Shown here: positions 53,563 through 64,000 of the stretch, piece after piece | Position numbering within the stretch: position 1 is the stretch's first letter | How the letters are laid out: every line of letters starts with the position of its first letter | NCBI GenBank assembly: GCA_012064415.1 | Contig: SSNU01000110.1 | Location: forward strand, 124,001-188,000 | DNA from: Gyrodactylus bullatarudis | Taxonomy: Eukaryota; Platyhelminthes; Monogenea; Gyrodactylidea; Gyrodactylidae | DNA length: 64,000 nucleotides | Direction: 5' to 3' | Made by a program: the position numbers and the translations under genes | Notes under the pieces: generated by a model | Database searches by the model: none | Told to the model about the DNA's origin: nothing | Seen by the model: only the letters and a program-made list of their open reading frames with translations

Positions 53563-55945
53563 TTAACCCTCTCGTTACCGGAGGTCGTATACCACCTCAC
53601 TTAAATTTTAATAAATTATACTTAGTTATTTTGAAATAGATAATTCATTCTGTAACTACGGTTCAGTATCTAATGAATGGTAATTTGTGAAATACCAGAG
53701 ATGATCATTTTGAGATTTATTCTGATGATCCTGATTCAAGTCTGCTGATTTTTGATAGAGCTAATGCTGTTCCAATGAGAGTCACAAGAAATCACCCAAA
53801 AATTGAATTGGATTTTACTGCCCATACGAACTTGGATAATTCACACAAAACAATTTTGGATTATTTTTACCAATTTTTCTCTGCAGAATTTTTTTTTTCT
53901 TTGAAATTATAAATTTATTAAATTTAAAAGAAAATCATTATTATGAATAAATTATCACAAAATAAGTTTTTTGAATAGTTAAAATAAAAGATCGACCTCG
54001 TCATTGGGAAATCTGCAGTGTTGGCTCATAAATAGTCAAACTTCACTATTTCCTCTACTTGAGTTAGGAGCAGTCGAAAAGTCAGATACTGAAATTCCAT
54101 GATATTTTCAAATAAATATTCGATCAAAAAGATAAGATTAATGAATGTGGGGGTAAAGAAGGGATTTTGAATAGTCAATTTTAGATCTTATATGAGAAAT
54201 TATAGATTTAAGATCATTAAGATTGTCACATTCTTGGAGAGTGAATTTTCTTTGTAAAAGTTTAAAGTGAGGAGCTAAGAAATTGTCCTCATAACAGGCA
54301 TTCCTGAGATTGTAGCCTTTATTAACATTTGAGACAAATTTCAGGAAAAATTTTACTATGATTTCATTTATGGTTTATCATAGCAACATGTATGCTACTC
54401 AAAATTGTCGAACTCTTGGAGGCAGTACTAATGAAGCCAAAATATACATTGCTGTTTTATTAAAAATGGGAATAATTAAATTACCTAGATTCGGCATGTG
54501 TTGGTCAGATGAAACAAGAGTTGTGTCAATCTCTAATATGATTTCAAGAAACCGTTTTTATGAATGGCAACAAAATCTTCATTTGTCTGATAATAGTCAG
54601 ATTGATTTATCTGATTGTCTATATAAGATTCGAGAATTCTCAGAAATTTTCCGGAAAATTTTCAATTCAGAAACTCATCAGTCTCAAACCCAATCTGTTG
54701 ATGAACAAATGATTCCGTTCAAGGGACGATCTCGTTTAAAGCAGTATTTACCTTGTAAACCAACGAAATGGGGCATAAAAGTTTTTTCTAGAAATGGAGA
54801 TAACGGATTCATGCATGATTTTTTCATTTATGATGGAAAATCCCCAGATCTTGATAATTCATGTGGTATGTCATCAGGAGGTTATGTACTGAAAGTGGGC
54901 CAAAATTTGCCAGAACACAATAATCATATTATATGTTTTGATATTTTTTTTATCCCTCTACAGAAGTCTTTGTTAGCAAGAGGAATTCATAGCACCGGGA
55001 CCGTCAGATCAAATCGTCTTAAAATTTTAGGAAAAGAATTACTGACTGAGAAAGAACTAAAACAAAAAGGCGTGGCTCCTTTGATCTTCTATATTCGTTC
55101 TCAGAAAAACTGTTTCTTTTGTGCTGGTTTGATAATCGAGCTGTTACCATTTCATCAACATAGCCGTTAAGAAAAAATGGAATTCAAAATCAAAAAAGTC
55201 GAAGATATCTAAGTTCCTTTCATGATGCAAAATTACAACAGTGGAATGGGAGCTGTTGATCTTTTTGATAGCTATCAAGTTTTGTATAGGCTAGACCATT
55301 GATCTAGAAATTGGTATTCAAGCATTTTCAAATGGATTTTAAATTCTGTAGTCATAAATTCTTGGCTTGTCTATAAAAGAAATAGTAGCCAACATCAACC
55401 CATGGATCTTCTGGCATTTCAGCTCAAATTGTCAAATGAATTAGTGGACGATGCCAAATTTGAATCTAGGAAAAGAAGATTGGAAATAGATCCTGAGAAT
55501 AATTTAAGACCTCCACGTAAATCTTACAAAGAAAAGGCTGAAGAAATTCTCAATCTTTCAAATGGAACTATAGAATCTGATTTGAACCATCTACCCATGA
55601 AAGTTAATTTTGATAAGGATAGAAGAATATGTGTTGTCTGCAAGAAAAAAAGCTATTATTTCTGTTCACATTGCAAAAAATTCTTGTGTATAAATTCTGC
55701 TAATAATTGTTTTCAAATCTTTCATGATAGTTAAAATTACATTGTCGCTTACAAGTAGACTTGAGTTTTTTGTAACCCTCTGAGTACCGATCGGACGTAT
55801 ACGACCTCATTGAAAAAACTATGAAGGAGTGATCCGACAAAAAAATTATCGAAACAAACGTTGATCACATGAGTCTAATTAGTAGGATTACAGAAAAAAA
55901 AATTATGATATCCTTCTATTTCGGCCATGGGAGCGAGAGGTTTAA
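53563..55945 (+). mobile_element. piggyBac element, near full length, broken
   Basis: Left end TTAACCCTCTCGTTACCGG (53563), right end GAGCGAGAGGTTTAA (55945), so both read TTAA-N-CCTCTCG inward. Subterminal GTCGTATACC/GACGTATACGACCTC motifs occur near both ends. The 2.4 kb length and internal transposase fit an originally autonomous element. Confidence 0.88.
53690..55734 (+). pseudogene. piggyBac transposase (DDE_Tnp_1_7), disrupted
   Basis: A leading piece at 53699-53907 (AVPMRVTRNHP) is separated from the main frame by about 440 bp of non-coding sequence, either an insertion or an intron. The main frame (54343-55170) has SVDEQMIPFKGRSRLKQYLP, HDFFIYDGK (first Asp), CFDIFFIPL (second Asp, following Asn changed to Ile) and RGIHSTGTVRSNRL. 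A frameshift near 55125 and a stop near 55300 separate it from MGAVDLFDSYQ (third Asp) and a C-terminal Cys-rich finger (CVVCKKKSYYFCSHCKKFLC). Not functional as it stands. Confidence 0.88.
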
Positions 55946-57996
55946 ATAATCGTTAATATTGAATTTAAAATTATGATTTCAATTTTAGTTCAGAATTTTA
56001 ATAGTATGATTGATGTCAAAGTTTAGAAAAAATTATTCAAAAGCCAAATGATTATTTTGAATGTAATAAAGCTAATTGACAGTTTATACAAGGAGTACAA
56101 CTTGAGGATGATAATTTTAGTTTATCTTGAGAACCTTTTTTCGTACAATAGTAAAACATGAAAATTTCAAGACGGAACCTTATAAGAATTGCTTTATCTT
56201 CAACATTTTTAAATCCCAAAACTATATTGAAAAATTCAATATATACTCTGAAGTAGTAACAATAAATTATGATTTATTTAATTTTTTTCTGCATTGTTTC
56301 ATGATGATAAAAATATATTTGAAGATCCAATTTATTTCAAAAATTTGAACCTACTCTAAACAGGCAATGATATTGTCTATAAGGCTTTAAAACAACTATT
56401 TATGCAATATTGGGTAAAGTCAATATTATATTTCGTAATTCAAATTTTCTAGAAAAATTACTATGATATATGAAGGACTAAACCAAGTTGTGTCCCTTAG
56501 TGTAGAATATAAGATGTTGTTTCGAATATAAAGCAAGATATAGCAAGACTAATCTATGTGTCAATCTTCAGGTTACATATCAAAAGATAACAGGACACTT
56601 TAACAAAATTAATTTTTCAAATATATACTGAACTGAATTTTAAACTTTTAATTTCTACTAGTTTAATCCGATTTTGATCAAAATTGAGAGTTCGCAAACT
56701 CACTATTTTTATAACATATTATGGATGATATATCACGCGGATTATTAATTACTAAAATACACATGTTTATTTGTAACTGACTGTATTTTATTTTCCCTTT
56801 CAAGTGGGCCAATTGGGGATTTTTATCACATATCATTTTAGCAGCGTATTATTATTTATTTAAGCCACAGAAAAAAATTTGCTTGTCCTTCATTTGATAG
56901 GAAATCTATTGATAAATGTGATGTGAAAAAATAAAATTATTTTTGAAAACCTATTTCTCAAGGTCATAAACGATAAGTTAGATTGACAACTATTATAATC
57001 AAGGGTTAATTCCAAAAATGACCCCAAAAATTTCCATTGATACCAAAAGTTGCATATTCTTACTGTCCTTATCACTCAGCCAAAATTATGAAGATTAAAT
57101 TTAAGATGGATATACCAGCTAGAGCAGAAGATGAAAGTTCCACACAATAATAGACCAGATCTCGACAATAAACAAAGATTTTGAAGAATATTTCACAAAT
57201 GTAAATAATTTCTCTTTGGGGTCATTTTTGAGATTAACCCTATGACCAAGCCTTTAGAATTTAAATAGCCATTACTTGAAAACTAAACAAATTTTAGATC
57301 CGTAAACAGCTTATCTAAAAATTAAATGAAAACTTAAAGATCAAATGCAAAACTTCCCTGAAACTTTAAGGGTTGAAAACTTGTCCCTGAATTTTTGAAT
57401 GTGTCATTCTAAAAATTGTATTCCTAGACTACATGAATGAATTTAAGACTACGAAAGGGAATCAGATTTTATCATAGAACGAATTGCATTGATAAGAATT
57501 TCTTTTTTCTTCATTCATAATAATCTTGTTACATTTCCCAATGCTCTGCATTCGTGTCAAGAAATAACCTTGGGAAAAGAATATTATGAAGGAAATAAGT
57601 TTTGCGTATAATCATAATAATAATTGCATATCAAAAACAGATCTCTACCATTGGATTGACGATAATTATAATTATTACAATGCAAAATAATCCATTTTGT
57701 TATGTTATAATTTAAAATCTTTTCTTGATAATAAAGTATTTTCTTTGCTTGAATAGCATCAAAATGAGTGTAATTTTCTCAAGGGAAACGATCAAGGAAA
57801 AAGAGGATAAAAGAACTTGAAATATCTTTAGATAGAAAAATTATTTTTTCAAGAAAAATTATCTACAGGATCAGCCAATCATAAAGCAGATATCTGTCTG
57901 ATCTTTTTGTGTTATAGTTTAATTTTGATTGATTCATATTGCATCAGAGACAATGAATAGATGATTACAATACTCTCATCAAGTGACATCAAAAAA
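55946..57996. other. Intergenic region, no gene recognised
   Basis: About 2 kb of AT-rich DNA before the PKC gene. Small ORFs (56127-56348; 56890-57075 minus) have no supporting features. Confidence 0.5.
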
Positions 57997-58004
57997 TATA
58001 AATA
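57997..58004 (+). promoter_or_regulatory. TATA box upstream of PKC first coding exon
   Basis: TATAAATA 37 nt before the end of the 5' leader ending at the ATG at 58041. A TTCAGTTG initiator-like sequence at 58009 is only about 15 nt away, shorter than normal, so the start site is uncertain. Confidence 0.45.
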
Positions 58005-58040
58005 CGAATTCAGTTGAATAGAAGCACAACTGTATCTAAT

Positions 58041-61000
58041 ATGGATTTGAAGGGTGAGTGTTTTTGAATCTTCTCATTTTTTTCAAAAAAAACCATCTAT
58101 TCTCTTGATTATTTCTTCATTGAAATTTTATTTGAGCACAGAATACTTTGGTATTCAACAGATTCCTAAATGACAAACTCAGATAAAAACTCGATTATTG
58201 GATTACAATTGAAAAAAGTTGTGAAATATTGAAATAATCTAACTATTTTGGTCATCACCGTTTTTCAAACAGTATCAGATACGCCTTTCATTTTTAATCA
58301 TTTGAATGAATCTTCACCACTAAATCTTGCCTGGTTTTATTGATAACTAAATTAAATTCATTCAAGTGATGAAAGCTAAATGAAATTTTTATTTATCTGT
58401 TATTACGAAGAATAATTTCAATTATTTAGTTGGTCGATTTGTATTGTTGATGGAAAAAGATTCGAGCATCTCAAATCTTAATTATTTTGTAGAGATTCAA
58501 TTTTAGTATTCAATAGTAGGAACATAAAGCAAGCTATACAGTATTATAATGTCCAATGATATACCTTGAAAACTATTGGGGAAACTCATTAAATAATAAT
58601 AAAAGAAACACTTTTAGAAAATGGGGAAATCTCTTTTTAAGAAAGAATTAAAAAAGCTAATTGTATTTGAATTCAAAAGTCTGATGGATTCTTAAGATTC
58701 TTAAGAGATTCTTTTTCCAGATGAATCAAGCAGAAAATGCGATTGCATATTTCCACAAAGTAGAACATTTCTCTTTGATTTTGAGTACGAGTTATTCCTC
58801 TTTTTTGTTCCTGATTAAAAGATATACACGATCGCAAAAATATTTTGTCATATGTTATTCAAAAGTATTTATTTTCCAGTGCATAGCGCATAATTATAAT
58901 AATTGCATCTAAAGAAGAAAAATGGTATTGAGATGAAAAACGAATAAAATTCTCATTTATAATAATCGCTACACTTGTTTCCCTGTTATGTAATTTTTCT
59001 GAAATCTTCTTGATAATGAAATACTTTAAGATAAATTTCAAAAATCAATATACTTTTGATTTGCAATGACAAAAAAAACTGTGACTTAGTATAACTTTTT
59101 TAGAGCTAAGCAAAATATAGTGGTAATTTTTAGGAATTTTGATCATGGATTAGAAAAAACTTTGGGAATTTACTTTGTTTACTTAGGATGAATTGAATAA
59201 GACTTTTGTCCGTTTTCCTCTAAAGAAAATTCTTTTCTCTTTATAGTTGATGATGAAGGTTAGTTGGTGTTTAATGAATTCTAATAAATAAACTGATTAA
59301 AATGCTAAGTTAAAACATAAAAATGACAATAGAACGTTTAAAAACTAATACTCTTTTCTAGAAAGCTTGAATGAATCTAAGGAGACCGGAATTCTAAACA
59401 GACGAGGTGCAATAAAACAGCCAAAAGTTCATAAAATTCATGGTCATGAGTTTATAGCAAAGTTCTTCAATCAATTCACTTATTGTTCATATTGCTCTGA
59501 TTTTCTATGGGGAATCAACAAACAGGGATATCAATGTCGTCGTAAGTTGGTCTTAGTTTAACTAAATAAAATTTTGCGACATCTATTTTTTCCGAGAAAT
59601 TTCCAACTTTCTATTTTCGACAACATACCATTTTTTTGAACTCAAACGCTAGAATCACAAATTTAAGTCCCGTCATTAGGATCCTGCAGAATTCTTATTT
59701 TCAGAATAGTTCTTTAAAATTCAAATATACCGCCTAAATTTTTTGACCTAATTTCAGTAGACCAACTGCATTTAATGTTTTTATAGATAAAGTTTTAAGA
59801 TAAATTACTACCAATTTTATCTTAATTTTGAAAATAGTTCACAAAAGTTTTAAATTCTTTTTTTAAATTTATACCAGGACGCTAATACTCAGTAGACCTA
59901 CTTCAAAGTACAATGAAAAGTTATTTATTTATTGAAAAAATATGAAAATACACACATGAATGGAGGTGTGGTTTTTTTTCCACAAATAAATCCTGTATAT
60001 TAATCAAAGAAAACAATTTTGTCATTATCCATTAACCAGATAAAGTTTTTTTACTGAAATATTCAATTTTCTTTTGTCTAAGTTTATTATGAAATTCGCG
60101 CAAGATTTATTTTGTTTCTGATTCTGAAGGATCCTACCCGTCATAGGCTGGGAAATATCTAAAACAGATTTTTTCGCTTCAAAGAATCCATTTAACTCGT
60201 TCCTCATACTCATGACTCATATATATCTTAGTCCTTAGCAACTTGTCGCAAATTAAACAAGTAATTTCAGAATACAGTAGAAACAGCTTATTAGGTGAAA
60301 TAAAAACAAAAAATTACCGCCCCTCTAGCTTAATTTTATTGGTTCAAGAGAATTCATATGTGACTCGGTCAAGCAAAAATATTCAGATAAGTTAAGCTAG
60401 GTCTGTAAGAGATAAAAAAATTTTTCGAGTAATTTTGAAATATCGAAATTTCATTGATTTTCAAGTAGAGAAAACTATCAGGAAATCCAACTACCAAACT
60501 TTATTAGATCAATCCTTAGATCAGATTCAGAATATTCGAAATTCCTCGACTATCCCAAATCAAAAGAAGTTCGAAAAATGGGAATTTGGCGTCAAATCGT
60601 AATTTGAAAATTGACCATATTTTTCATAAGAATAATTGTTTTTAGAATCTTTCCTTCAAACTTTAAAAGTAGGCAACGTGATCTGTATTCCAAAAAATCT
60701 TTAACCTACCTGAAATCTCGATGATAAAATTGAGATTTTTGTAAAAATCATAGATTTTCAAATTTCATACCAATAGTTCGAGAGATACTTTTAGGAAAAT
60801 AATTTTCTATAGGTTGTGTTTGATTAAATTTAACTTGAATATATATTTTTAAATGTTTCAATTGAGAGAAATTCCACAATTCTGATTTCTATAGATTGCA
60901 CTGTTTTATTTTTGAAGTAAACTTTTCATTTGCAAAGAAATTCTCAGCTATCATGGAAATGAGTCCAAGAAAACTTTATGGAGGAGTCTTCCACGCGTTA

Positions 61001-63776
61001 AATTAAATTAATGAATGTAAAATTGATAAAGATTTTATTCAACTCTTCCAAATTTTGATTTCGCGTTGAATATGCGAATATTTCCAAGTTTATTATTATT
61101 GTCACAGAGAAACAATTTGAGAATAAAAATCAAGACATGTTCAAAGAGATTTGAGGAAGATAAATCTTTTTTTCTCTTTTAGTTTGCAATGCTTCAGTAC
61201 ACAAGAAGTGCCATGATCAAGTTGCTTACACTTGTTCTGCCTCATTGAATGATAATTCTGAAACAACTGTGAGTGTTATGCTGTATTTTGAGGAAAAATC
61301 AAGAGATAGATTCCCTTGTAACAAATTTATTATCGGGAAAGAATATATCTTCTTCTTCCTAAAAAATAAATCTAGGCTGAGCATGATATTTGTGATATTC
61401 ATGTTCTCTTGACTTTCATGTTAGTTGGAAATTAAAATTTTCTGCATATTAGAAAGAATTCTTTTCTAAACACAGATTCTCGATATTCTGTAGCTCATAT
61501 TTTTTATTGGTTTATCAATTAAGTCTATTATTTATCGGAAATTAAAAAAATCAAATTATTTATCAATTAATATTTATATCCAATGTTATCTTATAGGTTT
61601 TGAATATAATAAGATAATTAACATAAACTTGGATATTCTATGAATTTTACAAATATAATGAAAATTGTGAGACCTTCTTTTAATAGAAATAAAATTAATT
61701 TAAGGAAAAATTTCATCCATCATAGATTCAATCCAAATCAAATCAAATAAGCATAAAATAAAATGAATTTCATAAAAGAGTAGAACTTTTATTAATATCT
61801 GTTACTGTTCATATCATGTTACTCATTTTTCCCCTTGTTCCCCTTCACTATTCTAAATTACCAATATAGATTTATTAGTTATGATGAATTTATTGAAATT
61901 ATCAATAGAATTAACCACCAAGATAGTGAAGATATTTACAATATTTCAATTAAAATTATCAAGAACTGTTCCCCCAATTTTAAATATCTCCTATATTCTT
62001 TCTATTATTACAATATATTTATCAAACTTTCATTGCCAAAAGACTTATTATTAGTCAATATTGTACCCATCCCTAAGAATAACTCTCCTAAAGCTGTTAA
62101 TGACTTTCGTCCTATTTCATTAATGCCCAAACTTACATGTATTTTGGATTCGATAATTCTATTTTTACTGAAAAAACATATTGATATCAGCCGTATTGAT
62201 CCTACTCAACATGGTTTTATTAACTCTCGCTCTACTGAAACAAATCTTCTTGCTTTTTTTCCCACTTACAAGAATGTAAATCCCTAAATATTCTTAATAT
62301 AGTTATATATATAGACTTGAAGAAAGCATTTGACTCAATTTCCTTTTCTTCGATCATGAATGTTCTCTCTGAATATGTTGACGATTTTAACCTTTTAAAT
62401 GTCATATATTTATTCCTATCATCTAGATCTCAATTTGTTTCTATACATAATAAATCTTCCAGAGTTTGTGATATTACCTCTGGAGTCCCTCAAGGAAGCC
62501 AAATAGGTCCATTATTATTCAATCTTATTTTTTCCAAAATCCAATCCAACAATAATAATATCAGACTATTCAAATTTGCTGATGACTTGAAAATATGTTT
62601 TTCTTTCCCCAATAATTCTCTAGATATTGATATTGTAGTAAACTTTATTTCAAAATTAGAACAAGATCTATCTTTTTTCTCTCTAAAAATTAACTTTGAC
62701 AAAAGTTTTTTTATCATTCCCTTTATTAGTCCGTCAAATCCTATCTTTAATGACTTTAATATTCATATTTTCAAAAGGAAATTCTTGGTTCGTGATCTTG
62801 GTCTTGAATATGATTATAACTTGCGTTTTGATAATTATATAAAATCGATTGCTAATGTTTTTGCTGCAAGGACCCTTCATATTCATAGAACTGCCAAATC
62901 AATCCAACTAAAAATTCTGCTCTTCAAAACGTATGCTAGACCTGCCATTGAATACTGCTCTGCAATCTGGAGTCCTTCTGCCTTATCAATGTCTTTTATC
63001 CTTGAAACTATTCAGAAACGATTTATTCGCTTATGCAATCTCCCATCCAGTGGTTTCGGCAAAATAAGACTCCTCAGGCACCGTAGAAATTTTAGATGTA
63101 TTAAACTTGCTAAAGACAATGTTCAAAGTTTATGGAATATTCAAATAAATCAAAGAGTCCTGAGAAATAACAATGTTAAAATTAAAAGACCTTTAAACAA
63201 TGCCTTAAAGTCCCTTTATTTTTTTGATAGACTTCCATCTTTATTTAACGAAATCTCTCGCAAAAATATTGCATTTACTAAAAAAGATTTATATAACTAC
63301 CTGGAAAACTTTTGATACATATATATATTTTTTTCTTTTTTGATACAATATGACAATAAATTTATTTATCTGATCCATTGAGCTTGATTCTAATGATTGT
63401 TTCTCAAATCAAGAATTTGCACAATAAGTTCCAAGTCAATATTAAACATAAATTCGTCTCAAACAATTATTTATCTCCGACATTTTGCGATCATTGTGGC
63501 ACTCTCCTTTATGGTCTTGTCAAGCAAGGACTAAAATGTACTGGTGAGTATTTCAAGAGTTTCTGATAAGTAACCTCATACACTGCATAACTTTTTTGAA
63601 TGGGATCTGAATAATTAAAAGGTTATTGATTAAATCCAATAATTTTACTTTTAGAATGTAATATGAACTGTCATAAAAGATGCTGTGATTTGGTACCAAA
63701 CCTTTGTGGAGTCAAACAAAATGATTTATCAAAAGAAATGGCAAATTATCGCCATGAACAAATAAAAACAAAGCGT
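58041..63776 (+). CDS. Novel-type protein kinase C (delta/theta-like), 5' part
   Basis: Six exons, all in phase: 58041-58053, 59247-59258 (12-nt microexon), 59362-59541, 61183-61268, 63414-63543, 63655-63776; the gene runs past the window end. Two C1 domains show the full H-X12-C-X2-C-X13-C-X2-C-X4-H-X2-C-X7-C spacing: C1A in [14 protein letters not shown] through [10 protein letters not shown]1B in [17 protein letters not shown] through [10 protein letters not shown] pseudosubstrate-like RRGAIKQ lies just before C1A. C1 domains bind diacylglycerol or phorbol ester at membranes, and the RRGAIKQ plus tandem C1 layout matches PKC delta/theta. No C2-like domain precedes C1A in this model (only about 25 residues), so this may be a short isoform from an alternative first exon. 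The kinase domain is not in the window. Confidence 0.88.
59685..60130 (+). repeat. Dispersed repeat R2, copy 2
   Basis: Lies within the third PKC intron; same orientation as the copy at 35365-35740, with shared 'cctgcagaattcttatttt' and 'gaaattcgcgcaagattt' blocks. Confidence 0.7.
61269..63413 (+). other. PKC intron hosting a LINE
   Basis: 2145-nt intron with donor ACT|GTGAGT and acceptor ATCAAG|AAT, between the C1A and C1B exons. Most of it is a LINE fragment in sense orientation. Confidence 0.8.
61806..63372 (+). mobile_element. Non-LTR retrotransposon (LINE), 5'-truncated
   Basis: Frames 61835-62287 and 62317-63315 are consecutive parts of one reverse transcriptase: [37 protein letters not shown], the catalytic FADDLKICF and the C-terminal [14 protein letters not shown]. 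One frameshift, in the T-run near 62257, separates them. There is no endonuclease domain, so the copy is 5'-truncated. Jockey/CR1-like RT is likely. The 3' end lies near the AATAAA at about 63355. Confidence 0.9.
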
Positions 63777-64000
63777 GTAAGATGATCATTCAAGAAGATG
63801 AATAAAGAATAATTTAATTTTTAGTTCCTATGTTACCGAGATTTCTTCTTTCTATCAATTTTGTAGATAAATGATAAAAAAAGTCCAAAAAAATATTTAT
63901 GGACAACATAATTTAGATCTTAATTTCTGTTTAACTACAATTGAAATGTAAGCAAAAATTTCTAAAATCCAGGAAATGATTTTATTAATTTCTTACGAAT
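63777..64000 (+). other. PKC intron start and window end
   Basis: Follows the donor AAGCGT|GTAAGA at 63777; AT-rich intronic sequence with no coding signal before the window ends. Confidence 0.7.

Overview
The window is AT-rich animal nuclear DNA: genes have spliceosomal introns, long non-coding stretches lie between them, and transposon debris is abundant. A Single-minded-type bHLH-PAS factor, a novel-type protein kinase C and an RFamide-like peptide gene indicate a bilaterian, most likely an arthropod. A parasitic copepod such as a sea louse would fit the base composition and repeat load, but that is inference. No bacterial, phage or CRISPR features were seen.

Layout. 0-5.5 kb: dispersed repeat and a 0.9-kb foldback element. 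5.5-9.9 kb: single-minded-like gene (7 exons, +). 9.9-15 kb: no recognisable gene. 15.0-16.2 kb: a gypsy fragment between 71-bp direct repeats. 16.7-17.1 kb: histone H2A.Z (-). 18.2-22.4 kb: a complete but coding-defective Ty3/gypsy element with identical 148-bp LTRs, inserted into an older hairpin element. 22.4-28.9 kb: repeats and a TTAA-flanked non-autonomous element. 28.9-30.1 kb: tandem pair of small secreted-peptide genes, the first ending in an amidation-type YLRF-GR. 30.8-42 kb: hairpin element, two long-TIR elements, a decayed piggyBac and a MITE. 42.4-47.4 kb: divergent RBR-type (RING1-IBR) protein gene (8 exons). 49.9-50.8 kb: unrecognised Cys-containing protein. 51.3-53.4 kb: MCCC2 (6 exons). 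53.6-55.9 kb: broken piggyBac. 58.0 kb to the window end: 5' part of a novel PKC (two C1 domains seen; kinase domain lies beyond the window), with a LINE in one intron.

The most unusual structural signal is a set of ultra-short introns (29, 30, 31 and probably 31 nt, plus two of 38 nt) in at least three unrelated conserved or well-framed genes. Each is needed to keep the protein in frame. Exon borders were derived by hand from splice consensus, reading phase and family similarity; no alignment or transcript data were available.
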